Shown here: piece after piece, positions 1-8,374 of the stretch
Layout: every line of letters begins with the position of its first letter
Numbering within the stretch: the first letter of the stretch is position 1
NCBI GenBank assembly: GCA_018650165.1
Contig: JABIGM010000027.1
Coordinates: 1 to 61,742 of the forward strand
Direction: 5' to 3'
DNA: 61,742 bases
Source of the DNA: Methanobacteriota archaeon
GTDB taxonomy: Archaea; Thermoplasmatota; Poseidoniia; Poseidoniales; Poseidoniaceae
Program-made: the position numbers and the translations under genes
The notes under the pieces: model-generated
Database searches by the model: none
What the model saw: only the letters and a program-made list of their open reading frames with translations
Told to the model about the DNA's origin: nothing

Positions 1-906
1 CACTCCACTGAAGAATACCGCTTTACCGGCAGTTGCTACGGTCATGGCTGTTGAGGTCCGAATGTCATGACCGCGGTTCATTTCTTCACGGAATCGATTT
101 ACCATGAATAAGGAATAATCTATTGATACTCCTATTCCGATTAGAGAAATAATATTGACAGCATATTGAGTCACGTCTGTGACATTGGATAGCCAAATGG
201 TGATCCCCATTGCTGAAAGTACGGTCAATAATGCAATCCCTATTGGCAATAATGCCGCAATTATTGTTCCGAAAACTATGACCAAGATTATCAGAGATAA
301 TGGGAATGAAACAAGTTCTGCAGTAATCAGATCATCTTGGATTCTCTTATCGAATATGACATCGATAGCAACCCCGCCTGTTCGCCAGGTCTCAAAATCC
401 TCATCGTCTATTTCCACATCTTCCCAATTTTCAGCATACAATTCCTTTGCTTGAGTGCGGTCTAAATTGATGGTTACAACATTTAATGCCCAGAAACCAT
501 CTTCATCTTCATGAATAAATTGGTCTCTCTCGTCATCGGTCTTCTCCCATGAATATTCAATGCTAACATCATCTAGACTAGCAAATGCGCTCAATGCATC
601 GGTAACAGAATCCTGCCAATCTGTCGAAGTATCATTTAACGTAGGGTGATAGACGAGATAAGTGAAGGATTGCGAGCCTTCGTCTAAAGTGAAGGCATCA
701 TTATACGTCTTAGAGGCATTCATAGATTCAAGGTCTCCCTCTCCCCAAGATTCTGCCCAATTTGGGCCCATTGTCATCAATGAAGCCATAGCGAAACACG
801 CAAGTATTCCAGTTACCAAAACTTTCTTTCTATGGTCGAAAGTAAATTCTCCCAATTTGTAAAATAGGCGGCCTTCGAGCATCTTCGGCTCGGTCACACC
901 TTCCAT
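1..906 (-). CDS. MMPL/RND-family exporter, 5' part (partial)
   Basis: This reading frame is open from an ATG at 906 to the left edge without a stop (302 codons visible), so the ORF track omits it. After a short N-terminus there is one membrane segment (about residues 28-45, KKVLVTGILACFAMASL). A ~150-residue extracytoplasmic domain follows, then a run of membrane helices. The stretch GIGVSIDYSLFMVNRFREE is the family hallmark in the middle of an MMPL/RND transmembrane bundle. MMPL proteins are proton-driven exporters of lipids or hydrophobic compounds. Full-length members are usually 700-1000 residues, so well over half the gene lies outside the window. It diverges from an MFS exporter across an 87-bp gap. 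The substrate cannot be told from the sequence. Confidence 0.88.
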   Translation of the reverse strand, partial: MEGVTEPKMLEGRLFYKLGEFTFDHRKKVLVTGILACFAMASLMTMGPNWAESWGEGDLESMNASKTYNDAFTLDEGSQSFTYLVYHPTLNDTSTDWQDSVTDALSAFASLDDVSIEYSWEKTDDERDQFIHEDEDGFWALNVVTINLDRTQAKELYAENWEDVEIDDEDFETWRTGGVAIDVIFDKRIQDDLITAELVSFPLSLIILVIVFGTIIAALLPIGIALLTVLSAMGITIWLSNVTDVTQYAVNIISLIGIGVSIDYSLFMVNRFREEMNRGHDIRTSTAMTVATAGKAVFFSGV

Positions 907-993
907 GTCCGTCCCCCTGAAGCATACTATTTCATTTGGTGGTTATACCCGTATCACCATATTTACTAAATACAGAAAAATATATCCAGTAAT
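907..993. promoter_or_regulatory. divergent intergenic region between two exporter genes
   Basis: This 87-bp AT-rich gap must hold the promoters of both the MMPL gene (-) and the MFS gene (+). On the + strand, TTTACTAAATAC lies roughly 25-30 bp before the MFS ATG, and AAAAATATAT lies closer. Either could be a TATA box for a short-leader transcript. No Shine-Dalgarno sequence precedes the MFS ATG. This is an assignment by position only. Confidence 0.35.
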
Positions 994-2532
994 ATGCGAG
1001 AAGAAAGCGATACCTTGGAGGCCTATCCTCCTAACCGTTGGTTGATTCTAGCAGTAATGAGTTTGAGTCTAATCATTGTGATGTTGAACAATGTCACTCT
1101 CAACGTTGCACTACCAGAATTATCTCTTGATTTGAGTGCAGATAATTCGGAATTACAATGGATTATGGATTCCTATGCTCTTGTGTTTGGAGGTACTCTT
1201 CTTGTCATGGGAGCATTGGGAGATAGATTTGGACGCAAGGGTGCGCTGCAAATCGGTTTGGTAATTGTTGGGACTGCTTCGGCCTGGACTGCATTCTATG
1301 CTGATTCATCGACAGATGTCATCCTCGCACGTGCAACAATGGGCTTAGGTGCTGCACTCGTGATGCCTTCTACACTATCTGTAGTATTGGTTGTATTTCC
1401 TCCAAATGAAAGGGGAAAAGCCATTGGAATATGGGCTGCAATGGCCGGAATTGGAGCGCCTATTGGGTTACTAGTTGGCGGCTGGGCTGTTGAGAGTTAT
1501 AATTGGGAAATGGTATTCTTGATCAACGTGCCAATCATACTTCTAGCATTGATTGCTGGTGCCATTATTGTTCCCCGTTCCAAAGATGATAATCAAAGAC
1601 CACTTGACGTGATTGGAGCAATTCTCTCGGTCATTGCCCTTGCTTCATTATTGTACGGAATTATCGAAGGCCCAAGTCTTGGGTGGGCTGACAAACAAGT
1701 TCTGGTTTCGTTCGTTGTCGCCATCATTGCAGGAATGGCATTCGTAGTTAGGCAGAAGAAAACAGAGTATCCATTATTGCCTCTAGAGTTCTTCAAAAAC
1801 CAGAAATTTACCCTTGGGCTGATCGCAATTGCACTTGCGATGTTCGTGATGTTCTCGTTCATGTTCATGCAAATGCTTCACTTCCAACTGGTTAGAGGGC
1901 ATTCGGCATTCTCAGCGGCAATCAGATTCTTCCCCCTACCTATGGGATTGATGCCTGCTGCTGCAAATAGTGACAAATTAGTTGCAAAATTTGGAAGGCC
2001 AAATGTAATTGCAACTGGATTAATTCTGGTTGCTGCTGGCCTATTCTTATTCACCTTAGTCGAAATTGAGACGAATTACTGGCAGATTGCAGCAACATTT
2101 GTTCTACTTGGTTTGGGAATGGGGCTGACTATGGCCCCTTCAACAACAGCTATCATGGATGTGATTCCTGAATCTAAGGCTGGCGTAGGAAGCGCAACAA
2201 ATGATGCTAGTAGAGAGATTGGCGGTGCATTAGGAATTGCAATTGGCGGTAGTGTTCTCAATGAGATTTACCAAAATTCAATTTCTATTCCTAACTCGGC
2301 AATGGGCAACTCTGGTTTGATTGAAAGTTCATTCCCAGCTGCAATGAAAATCGGAGCAGAAATGTTAGCCAAAGGAAACGCGGAGGGTGGAGTGTTGATT
2401 GCAAATGCCAGAGATGCTTTCATTGAAGGAATGGTCGGTGCATGTATTGTTGCAGGCTGTGTAGCCCTAATTGCTGCGATTATTGTAAAATGGAAAATGC
2501 CCGAAGACGTTTCATCTACCGCGGAAGAATAA
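994..2532 (+). CDS. MFS drug/metabolite exporter, DHA2 (EmrB/QacA-like, 14 TM)
   Basis: This 512-residue protein is a proton-coupled exporter of the major facilitator superfamily. LNNVTLNVALP in the first helix matches the DHA2 signature (usual form LDxTIVNVALP). GALGDRFGRKGAL after helix 2 is the MFS motif A loop. The length and hydrophobic pattern fit 14 helices. The C-terminal end is a short charged cytoplasmic tail. It diverges from the MMPL exporter, so the two may belong to one efflux locus. The substrate is unknown; similar proteins export drugs, detergents or metabolites. The ATG at 994 gives a normal N-terminus before helix 1. Confidence 0.9.
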   Translation: MREESDTLEAYPPNRWLILAVMSLSLIIVMLNNVTLNVALPELSLDLSADNSELQWIMDSYALVFGGTLLVMGALGDRFGRKGALQIGLVIVGTASAWTAFYADSSTDVILARATMGLGAALVMPSTLSVVLVVFPPNERGKAIGIWAAMAGIGAPIGLLVGGWAVESYNWEMVFLINVPIILLALIAGAIIVPRSKDDNQRPLDVIGAILSVIALASLLYGIIEGPSLGWADKQVLVSFVVAIIAGMAFVVRQKKTEYPLLPLEFFKNQKFTLGLIAIALAMFVMFSFMFMQMLHFQLVRGHSAFSAAIRFFPLPMGLMPAAANSDKLVAKFGRPNVIATGLILVAAGLFLFTLVEIETNYWQIAATFVLLGLGMGLTMAPSTTAIMDVIPESKAGVGSATNDASREIGGALGIAIGGSVLNEIYQNSISIPNSAMGNSGLIESSFPAAMKIGAEMLAKGNAEGGVLIANARDAFIEGMVGACIVAGCVALIAAIIVKWKMPEDVSSTAEE

Positions 2533-2546
2533 CGCACTTCAGAACT

Positions 2547-3008
2547 TCATTCAACTAAAATATCGTTAATGTTGCCTATTATTTTTTGATCCTCTGTATG
2601 CTTGATTGTTACATCAATCGAACAACTATTGGAGCACAAATCAGTTGCCCCCTCGGATATGATAATTTCTTCTCCTACGCTCCATTCATTATCATTGTCC
2701 ACATCATAAGTGCAATCTGCAGAAGGATCGTTTTGTTGACAGTTAATGGGGGTACTGCCGTCTACTTGAATTGTAACTCCTACTGATGTCCAATTGATAT
2801 CGCTTCCTTGATTCATCATTACATAAAACAATTCATCGCTAGCATTTGTTGAAGTACTCTCGGAAGAATCCCCTCCATCGAAGCCGTATATCTGCAAACT
2901 CGGTGATTCGTCCGCCTGAGGAGGTTGTGCGGCATCATCAACCGTGCATCCTGCGAGTAGCAGTGTAATTGACAATAATAATGCTCCACATATTCTAGAC
3001 TTGTTCAT
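2547..3008 (-). CDS. small secreted lipoprotein, pilin-like C-terminal domain
   Basis: This 153-residue protein has a lipoprotein signal peptide: basic start MNKSR, a hydrophobic stretch, then LLLAGC, in which the Cys would be lipid-modified. A short acidic, Ser/Thr-rich linker follows. The mature domain contains VMMNQGSDINWTSVGVTIQV and later EWSVGEEIII. This pattern resembles the C-terminal beta-sandwich of archaeal type IV pilin-like proteins, in which a gap-free strand is followed by 'G..w..Ge.i.i'. Four cysteines outside the lipobox (INCQQ, ADCTY, DLCSNSC) could form two disulfides. It lies 14 bp from the convergent MFS gene. The lipoprotein call is firm and the pilin-like resemblance is tentative. 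Confidence 0.72.
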   Translation of the reverse strand: MNKSRICGALLLSITLLLAGCTVDDAAQPPQADESPSLQIYGFDGGDSSESTSTNASDELFYVMMNQGSDINWTSVGVTIQVDGSTPINCQQNDPSADCTYDVDNDNEWSVGEEIIISEGATDLCSNSCSIDVTIKHTEDQKIIGNINDILVE

Positions 3009-3048
3009 AATGAGTTCACAACAATTAGATGTATAACTATTCCGTAAA

Positions 3049-4038
3049 TTAACGAAACATCTTGCTACATCGGGTTTCCCACAACTTTAGCCACTGCTCA
3101 AGATTGTATTCTTTGTCTCCTTCTATCAATGACCGCTGAGAGGAATCAGATGGTTGGATTCTACAACCACAAGCATTTGCATGACCGCCCCCTGTTTCAT
3201 CTAGCAAGGTTGCAAGGAGTGAGAGGTCGTACGGGTTTTCTTCGTCACGGAATGAATTTGCATAGAATGATGCGCCTAGTGCTGGACGGTTTGGAGTCTC
3301 TATACTTCCATCGATAAATCCGTGAATAACACAACACGCTAGAGCATCTGGCCCTGCTAAGGCTGTGATTAGGTACCCATTACTGCGCATCCCAGTCTCA
3401 CTCAAATCACATACTGCAAGGCCATCAATGATGATTGTTTTTTCTTTTACAACTTTAGATTGTTTTTCTCGTTCAGAGCCCAGTTTTTCCAATCGCTCTT
3501 TATGGCTATCCAAAATATCTGATAGTGGCATTCCGCTAGCAAATTGGTTCAACACTTCCTGGAGATGTTCTGGGTCAGAAAGTCCCAATGACCTCGACAA
3601 ACGAATTACTGGCCCATCCTCCATAAATTCTTCAAGAGTTATCCCCCCCGAATCTAATGCATCGACAATAGGCATTACCTCTTCTAGATGAGATAAATCT
3701 AGTTTGTTTTTCATCAAATCATAAGCGGCACGGGCTGCAGAAGGAGTGTCTCTCCAATGACATATTCCGCCCCGTTCCTCGAAAATTTTCTGTTCAGAAG
3801 GAGATGGACGATTGGTCAGATGGTGATCCAAATATAATCCGCAATCCGGATGAAAGGGTAAGTCGCATATTGCGGTATTGCGGTCAATTAGATTGTTGAG
3901 ACTCCCGGCCCTAATTAGAGCGGGATGCGCAAAGTGGACCTCAATATCGGGTTTACTTGCCTTCAGAACTGCTGCTGCCATTAGACCGTCCAAATCAGAA
4001 TCGGCGACGACCCGTAAAATACCGTCCAAAGGCGACAC
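3049..4038 (-). CDS. DHH/DHHA1-family phosphoesterase
   Basis: This 329-residue protein belongs to the DHH superfamily of metal-dependent phosphoesterases (RecJ, nanoRNase, exopolyphosphatase-related). VADSDLDGLMAAAVL near residue 12 is motif I (D-x-D-G). LYLDHHLTN near residue 70 is the DHH-type metal-binding motif. GGGHANACGCRI near residue 290 is the DHHA1 motif that contacts the substrate phosphate. The overall length is that of short archaeal DHH proteins and not of full RecJ. Likely substrates are short oligonucleotides, cyclic dinucleotide products or polyphosphate, and the sequence alone does not choose between them. The start is a GTG at 4038. It diverges from the Nudix gene. Confidence 0.85.
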   Translation of the reverse strand: MSPLDGILRVVADSDLDGLMAAAVLKASKPDIEVHFAHPALIRAGSLNNLIDRNTAICDLPFHPDCGLYLDHHLTNRPSPSEQKIFEERGGICHWRDTPSAARAAYDLMKNKLDLSHLEEVMPIVDALDSGGITLEEFMEDGPVIRLSRSLGLSDPEHLQEVLNQFASGMPLSDILDSHKERLEKLGSEREKQSKVVKEKTIIIDGLAVCDLSETGMRSNGYLITALAGPDALACCVIHGFIDGSIETPNRPALGASFYANSFRDEENPYDLSLLATLLDETGGGHANACGCRIQPSDSSQRSLIEGDKEYNLEQWLKLWETRCSKMFR

Positions 4039-4125
4039 AGGATGACGCGTGAGTACTCAAGACATGAATGTATAGTGCGAAATAGAAGCGATGGGGCTAT
4101 CAACGAGTAGTCGGGCCGCACAATC

Positions 4126-4533
4126 ATGGAGACCTCGTGCGGTGTTGTACTGGTGAATTTTGGTTCTATCCTTCTCCTCCAATACCCGCAGGGGCATTGG
4201 GATTTCCCAAAAGGCCACATCGAGAACGAAGACTCGAACAGAATGGCTACCGCTGCTAGAGAGTTGGCCGAAGAAACTGGAATTACTGATATTGAATTCA
4301 TAGAGGGTTTCGAGCACCGTACTGCTTATGATTTCCGCCACAAAGGGAAGCGGATTGATAAGCAGGTGTTTTGGTATATTGCAGAAACAGAAACCTTAGC
4401 AGTGAAAATTAGTCATGAGCACCGTGAACACCTTTGGCTAGAGTGGGAAGGTGCAATGAGGCAACTAACTCATACTGAGAGTCAAGGTGTCCTTGCTGCA
4501 GCACACGACCATATGAAATCAATTGGCCGCTAA
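4126..4533 (+). CDS. Nudix hydrolase, Ap4A-hydrolase-like
   Basis: This 135-residue single-domain protein should hydrolyse a nucleoside diphosphate linked to another moiety. WDFPKGHIENED followed by RELAEETGI is the Nudix box. The preceding FPKGH is typical of diadenosine tetraphosphatase (NUDT2-like) members, which clear Ap4A. The catalytic REhxEExG core is intact. The box as written is 24 residues long where 23 is usual, with the extra residue in the loop and Asp at the first conserved acidic position. It diverges from the DHH phosphoesterase and converges with the cobalamin adenosyltransferase 3 bp away. Confidence 0.85.
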   Translation: METSCGVVLVNFGSILLLQYPQGHWDFPKGHIENEDSNRMATAARELAEETGITDIEFIEGFEHRTAYDFRHKGKRIDKQVFWYIAETETLAVKISHEHREHLWLEWEGAMRQLTHTESQGVLAAAHDHMKSIGR

Positions 4534-4536
4534 TGA

Positions 4537-5196
4537 TTATTGGTTTGATTTTTGACGGCGAGTCATTTCCGAAGTACCTGTCTCACGCTTACCCTTTGGA
4601 ATCCACAGGGTTTCGTCTTCCCCTAATCTCAGGGTTATCCAGCGTGTTAGAATGAACAGCCAATCCGATAACCGATTTACATATTGCAAAGTGACAGGAC
4701 GGATTTCATCAACAATTCCAACCATTGAACGCTCCAATCTACGAGTTACCGTGCGGGCGAGATGTAATGTTGCAACAGAACCAGACCCGGTTGGCATAAT
4801 AAAACTCTCAAGAGGAGGTAATTCTTCATTCCAAGTATCCATTTCTTCACATAAACGGTCAGAATCTTTCTGGTCAATTAATTCCATGAATTCGGGTAGC
4901 TTATCCGGCGAGCAGGCCAGTTCAGCTCCAAGGTCAAATAATTCACTTTGTAGGCGACCTATTGCAGAAGAACACACGTCCTTTACTCGGCGAACGGTGA
5001 TTCGCTGGCCCCCATCTGCATGGGTATCTGAAATACGGTTTGATTCCATCAATACAAGGCCGAGTAATGCATTGACTTCGTCACATGTGCCAACTATCTC
5101 TATTCGGGTATTGCTCTTTGCAACACGGCTGCCATCTACTAGAGAAGTTTCACCAGAATCGCCGCTCCCGGTATGCACCTTTGTGATTCGGACCAT
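4537..5196 (-). CDS. pduO: PduO-type ATP:cob(I)alamin adenosyltransferase
   Basis: This 219-residue enzyme transfers the adenosyl group of ATP to cob(I)alamin, giving coenzyme B12. The N-terminus reads VRITKVHTGSGDSGETSLVDG, the ATP-binding segment of PduO/MMAB-type transferases (usual form iyTrtGDxGxTsL.gg.rv.K). IEIVGTCDEVNALLG follows as in the family. Near the C-terminus RPVTLQYVNRLSDWLFILTRW matches the conserved YLNRLSDlLFvlaR helix of the trimeric helical bundle. The C-terminal ~25 residues are basic and probably disordered. No B12-dependent enzyme is visible in the window. DUF2203 lies immediately upstream on the same strand, 12 bp away. Confidence 0.92.
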   Translation of the reverse strand: MVRITKVHTGSGDSGETSLVDGSRVAKSNTRIEIVGTCDEVNALLGLVLMESNRISDTHADGGQRITVRRVKDVCSSAIGRLQSELFDLGAELACSPDKLPEFMELIDQKDSDRLCEEMDTWNEELPPLESFIMPTGSGSVATLHLARTVTRRLERSMVGIVDEIRPVTLQYVNRLSDWLFILTRWITLRLGEDETLWIPKGKRETGTSEMTRRQKSNQ

Positions 5197-5208
5197 GTAT
5201 GCCGGAGG

Positions 5209-5691
5209 TTATGCTTCAACAAGAGGTCTGCGGCTGTTTATCCCAGTATCTAGCGGATACCACCACTCGATATCATCTTCGCCTTCACACCACGAATATA
5301 GAACAAGATAACCATCGACTACGCCGTGCCATTCTAAGTGTCCTGGGTCGAACCCAGCGATTCTCGCACCCATTGATTCAAGTGCATCTCCGATACCTTG
5401 CCATTCTTTTACTAAATTTCCAAGTTGGTCTGCCACTTCAACAACATGTTCGTGATGCGGAGGTAAATCGTCAACTAAGATTTCTAATTCTTCGGTCAAA
5501 TCGTGGGCTTGATCTTGAAGTGATTGTAAATTGAACAGATGTTTTTTGGCTAATTCTAACTCCGTTCTCGCTTCATCAATAGTTACAACTCTAGACCCAT
5601 CGGGTAATGCTAGAAGCGCCATTTCATCGAGAAGTTCGCTCAAATTCATTGGTTGGCCTGCTAGTGGCGGTGTATTCCATTCGTCCTGCAC
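5209..5691 (-). CDS. DUF2203-like protein
   Basis: This 160-residue soluble protein matches the DUF2203 pattern. VVTIDEARTEL near residue 38 corresponds to the family's 'lftleEAn.lLP' start. A long two-helix coiled-coil-like middle follows. GHLEWHGVVDGYLVLYSWCEGEDDIEWWYPLDTGINSRRPL then reproduces the conserved C-terminal block (vkd.e.GLvDFpa...vylCWklGE..i.yWH.ldtGf.gRrpl). The biochemical function is unknown for the family. The reading frame begins at a GTG (5691); an internal ATG (MNLSELLDEM) is an alternative. It is followed on the same strand by the cobalamin adenosyltransferase after 12 bp, so the two may be co-transcribed. Confidence 0.72.
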   Translation of the reverse strand: MQDEWNTPPLAGQPMNLSELLDEMALLALPDGSRVVTIDEARTELELAKKHLFNLQSLQDQAHDLTEELEILVDDLPPHHEHVVEVADQLGNLVKEWQGIGDALESMGARIAGFDPGHLEWHGVVDGYLVLYSWCEGEDDIEWWYPLDTGINSRRPLVEA

Positions 5692-5718
5692 GGTTGTGCT
5701 ACTATAAGTGAGGCTTCT

Positions 5719-6015
5719 TCAAGCCTGTGGTGCAATTGTATCAGTAGATACGATTTCATGACCATCATTCGATATGCGATTTAGGAATTTACCAATTAAC
5801 AAACACGCAATAATTCCCCAGACAAGTAATTCAATTCCTATAATTATCCAAGCGAAGGACCCTGCTGCATCTAACATAATGTTTGTATCATAAGGAACTC
5901 CATTGATTGCAAGGTATGCAACTTGGGAAAACAAAGATGCTCCAAACCATACAAAAACCGCGTACCAACTAATAGTCGATAAAGCCCAATCTTCCCGGTA
6001 TTCTTCTCTTTCCAT
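5719..6015 (-). CDS. small membrane protein, 2 TM
   Basis: This 98-residue protein of unknown function has two predicted membrane helices, one around residues 13-33 (TISWYAVFVWFGASLFSQVAY) and one around residues 50-75 (FAWIIIGIELLVWGIIACLLIG). The N-terminus is acidic and charged (MEREEYRED), and the hydrophilic C-tail is about 20 residues long. The ATG at 6015 is well defined. It sits in a run of minus-strand genes upstream of the DUF2203-like gene. I recognise no family. Confidence 0.6.
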   Translation of the reverse strand: MEREEYREDWALSTISWYAVFVWFGASLFSQVAYLAINGVPYDTNIMLDAAGSFAWIIIGIELLVWGIIACLLIGKFLNRISNDGHEIVSTDTIAPQA

Positions 6016-6089
6016 ACTATTAATTTGACTTCAACCCTCTTAAATGATACCCTTTTATGTTTCATCTAGAGCGGAAATTTAGTGAAAAA

Positions 6090-6809
6090 TTATTCTTCTT
6101 CGCCATGTGGCTGCATATGAGATATTGCAAATTCTATGGTTTCAATCCATTCTTTTGCGACCGCTCCTTCGCCACCGATTTCAGTTAATCTTAGTGACCA
6201 ATGCTTTGATTCAGAGTGATTTCCCAAGAAAGTGTGAATTCTTTGCAAAGCAACCCATGCCATTGGGTTGATATGTTCTTCTTCCAGATCCCATGCTTTC
6301 TCAAAGCATTCCAACGCTCCATGCTCCCCTGATAGTTGTCCTCGTTGCAAAGCAACCAGTCCTGCTTTAGACCAAGCCAAAGGCAATCTTCCAATTAATA
6401 ATCCACGGAAAACTAACCATGTTTGGAAACCGCCGATTACAACAATGGTTGCGAATGCTGAATACTCTTCGAACTTGGAAAGTTCGGACCATTGTTCTGA
6501 CATTAATGCTGTTGCAGCTATTGAAAATAGAATCCCTGCAAAGGGTGCAACAATCACTTCATCACGAGATTTCAACATATTTTGAAGACCGCGTACTAGG
6601 CCTAAGGCACCGTAAATTAACAAGAAAAAGAGGTGGACTTGGACGCCGGTTGGGCGAGGTGCTGCCTCGCCTAACAACAACAATAATCCAATTATTAACA
6701 ACACTAGACCATACCTTTTAGATGGCCCTGGAAATGGTTGACGCTTACTCATCACGATAAGAGCGAGCGCTACTGCGAACTCTAATGTGAAGAACCACCA
6801 AGTCTCCAT
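6090..6809 (-). CDS. membrane protein with C-terminal TPR-like region
   Basis: This 239-residue protein of unknown function starts with several membrane helices in its first ~155 residues (for example YGLVLLIIGLLLLLGEA and YGALGLVRGLQ). It then has a soluble part with helical-hairpin character: GLVALQRGQLSGEHGALECFEKAWDLE, then PMAWVALQRIHTFLGNHSESKHW. These segments resemble tetratricopeptide repeats (A..c..kAl.l...n..a). Tail residues are acidic. It may act as a membrane-bound scaffold, but no specific role can be inferred. Confidence 0.62.
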   Translation of the reverse strand: METWWFFTLEFAVALALIVMSKRQPFPGPSKRYGLVLLIIGLLLLLGEAAPRPTGVQVHLFFLLIYGALGLVRGLQNMLKSRDEVIVAPFAGILFSIAATALMSEQWSELSKFEEYSAFATIVVIGGFQTWLVFRGLLIGRLPLAWSKAGLVALQRGQLSGEHGALECFEKAWDLEEEHINPMAWVALQRIHTFLGNHSESKHWSLRLTEIGGEGAVAKEWIETIEFAISHMQPHGEEE

Positions 6810-6844
6810 GGCTTAAGGCGGTAGGGCATTCCACTTGATTGTTG

Positions 6845-7258
6845 TCAAACTCTATGATAGGAACTGCCGCGAGAAATCTCATTAGAACGGTATAATTGTT
6901 CCATCAGCAATACAGATGCCAATTCGTGTGGGAAAGTCATTGGCGATAGTGAAATCGATTCCCTACCGTGGCCCTTAGGAAAACCATCTGCTGGCCCTAT
7001 TGCAAGATGTGTGTCTTCTGTCGCGATTACCCAATTTGTAAAACGCTCAGAGAAGGCCACTGAATCCATCATTTCTCCAACTTCATCGAGTAATATGGCA
7101 TTATCTGGAATCCTTGAAAAATATTCTTCTGCCGATAATTTGACATTATGTATCTCAAGTCTAACTTTGGCTTTCAACCGCTGAGAATAATCTTCGATGA
7201 GGCTCGCCATTTTCTTGTCGGAAGGTTTGCCGTGTAGGTTAACTATGATTCGCCCCAT
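6845..7258 (-). CDS. rlmH: 23S rRNA (pseudouridine1915-N3)-methyltransferase RlmH
   Basis: This 137-residue SPOUT-fold enzyme methylates pseudouridine at position 1915 (E. coli numbering) in 23S rRNA helix 69 using S-adenosylmethionine. The length is that of the family. NAILLDEVGEMMDSVAFSE matches the conserved 'iaLDerGk.~sSe.fA' segment. VIATEDTHLAIGPADGF corresponds to the SAM-binding knot (fvIGGa.Gl). The end ISLSPMTFPHELASVLLMEQLYRS...SSYHRV is the diagnostic RlmH C-terminus (lSls.mTfpHql.RvlL.EQlYRa..i..g.pYH). The middle glycine motif is diverged, as expected for archaeal members. The following gene on the + strand diverges 57 bp away. Confidence 0.88.
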   Translation of the reverse strand: MGRIIVNLHGKPSDKKMASLIEDYSQRLKAKVRLEIHNVKLSAEEYFSRIPDNAILLDEVGEMMDSVAFSERFTNWVIATEDTHLAIGPADGFPKGHGRESISLSPMTFPHELASVLLMEQLYRSNEISRGSSYHRV

Positions 7259-7315
7259 AGCCAGCCCAAGCAGTTCAACCCCAAGACTCTTGATGGTGTA
7301 GCCCGAGGGCGTGTT

Positions 7316-7651
7316 ATGGGTTGGTGGCCATTCAAGAGAACTTCGAAAGGCCCCGCCATTCCTGATGTTATTCGCAGAGATACGAGAACTTGGCTAGTGG
7401 ATTTGCAAGAAACATGTGAACGGAATTTTGATTCTCCCGAAGAAGCCCGAAGAAGGATTAGACAGATGGTTGGGGAATGGAAAGATGCTAACGCTGAAGG
7501 TGTGATGGAAGATTCACTTTTTGAGGGCCTTAATATGCGCGCATTCAGACTTTTGAATTGCTCTGATGAAGAGTTTTCTCAGTGGCTAGATAACCTAAAT
7601 TTTTGGAAACCTGGATGGAGACCCGAAGGGTCCAGAGATACGGATGAATGA
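7316..7651 (+). CDS. conserved-looking hypothetical protein
   Basis: This 111-residue, Trp-rich soluble protein has no family that I recognise. It begins MGWWPFKR and contains a charged helical segment (SPEEARRRIRQMVGEWKDAN). A second helical part ends WLDNLNFWKPGWRPEGS. Codon use and spacing fit a real gene: it fills the space between rlmH (divergent) and the GST-like gene, ending 27 bp before the latter's ATG. Co-transcription with the GST-like and FGE-like genes is likely from the spacing. Confidence 0.55.
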   Translation: MGWWPFKRTSKGPAIPDVIRRDTRTWLVDLQETCERNFDSPEEARRRIRQMVGEWKDANAEGVMEDSLFEGLNMRAFRLLNCSDEEFSQWLDNLNFWKPGWRPEGSRDTDE

Positions 7652-7678
7652 TGAAGTAGTGCCTACCCCCGAAGATTC

Positions 7679-8374
7679 ATGGGGAGTGCAGGCGAACTAC
7701 ACATGCTGTACACTTGTCCATTCTGTTGGAAAGTTAGAGGGCTTCTTGAGCACCTCGATTTAGAATACGAAAAGGTTCAAGTCAATCCAATGAAAGCAAA
7801 GAAGACTTTGCCAAGCGCCCCTGAATGGAAAAAGGTCCCTGTATGGGTTGATTCGGAAAAGAATGTGCATGTTGATTCTACGCCAATAATGAAGGAAATT
7901 GATGCCGTTCATAATGAGGGGAAACTTTGGGCCAGCAAAAATGAAGAACGTCGTGATGAATGGATGGAGTGGGTGGACCTACACATGTCAAAGGCGACGA
8001 TTCCGATCTTGTATGGGAGTTTGTTCTCAGCATTGAAAACCACAACTCGTGTTTCAAAACTCGAAAAGTTTGGATTTATTTCCAAGCGTTTGTACGCGTG
8101 GGCAGGGTTCCCGATAATGTGGGGCATTATTGCCCGTAGTAGAGTGAAGAAAGATGGCAGGAGTCCCAAGCAATTGTGGCATGATTTACTAAGTCAATTT
8201 ACTGCTTCATTCAACGGAGAGCAATTCTTTGGAGGAGATTCACCAGACCTAGTAGACCTCGCAGCATTTGGCTATGTGCGTTCGATTTCCCCTTACCCCC
8301 AGTTCTCCCAAATTACTGATCACGAAGTTGGAATGAAATGGTATAACGCCATTGAATCTTCTCTGAAGGTGTGA
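7679..8374 (+). CDS. glutathione S-transferase-like protein (PTGES2-like)
   Basis: This 231-residue protein has an N-terminal thioredoxin-fold domain with LYTCPFCWKVRGLLEHLDLEYEKVQVNPMKAKK, followed by KKVPVWVDSEKNVHVDSTPIM. The CPFC motif, the 'VNP' strand and the VPV cis-proline match the GST N-terminal domain of membrane-associated prostaglandin E synthase 2 (CPFCsKVRaFLd...vevNP...kVPil). An all-helical C-terminal domain follows (residues ~110-230), ending with GDSPDLVDLAAFGYVRSI, the usual G.....DLaaf capping motif. It probably reduces or conjugates a thiol or peroxide substrate; glutathione itself may not be available. It overlaps the next gene by 4 bp or sits 2 bp before it, depending on the start. 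Confidence 0.78.
   Translation: MGSAGELHMLYTCPFCWKVRGLLEHLDLEYEKVQVNPMKAKKTLPSAPEWKKVPVWVDSEKNVHVDSTPIMKEIDAVHNEGKLWASKNEERRDEWMEWVDLHMSKATIPILYGSLFSALKTTTRVSKLEKFGFISKRLYAWAGFPIMWGIIARSRVKKDGRSPKQLWHDLLSQFTASFNGEQFFGGDSPDLVDLAAFGYVRSISPYPQFSQITDHEVGMKWYNAIESSLKV

Noticed and set aside
4652-5311. 219-residue plus-strand ORF opposite the cobalamin adenosyltransferase
   Set aside because: It is the antisense frame of a well-recognised enzyme. Its translation is Ser/Arg-rich with no motif.
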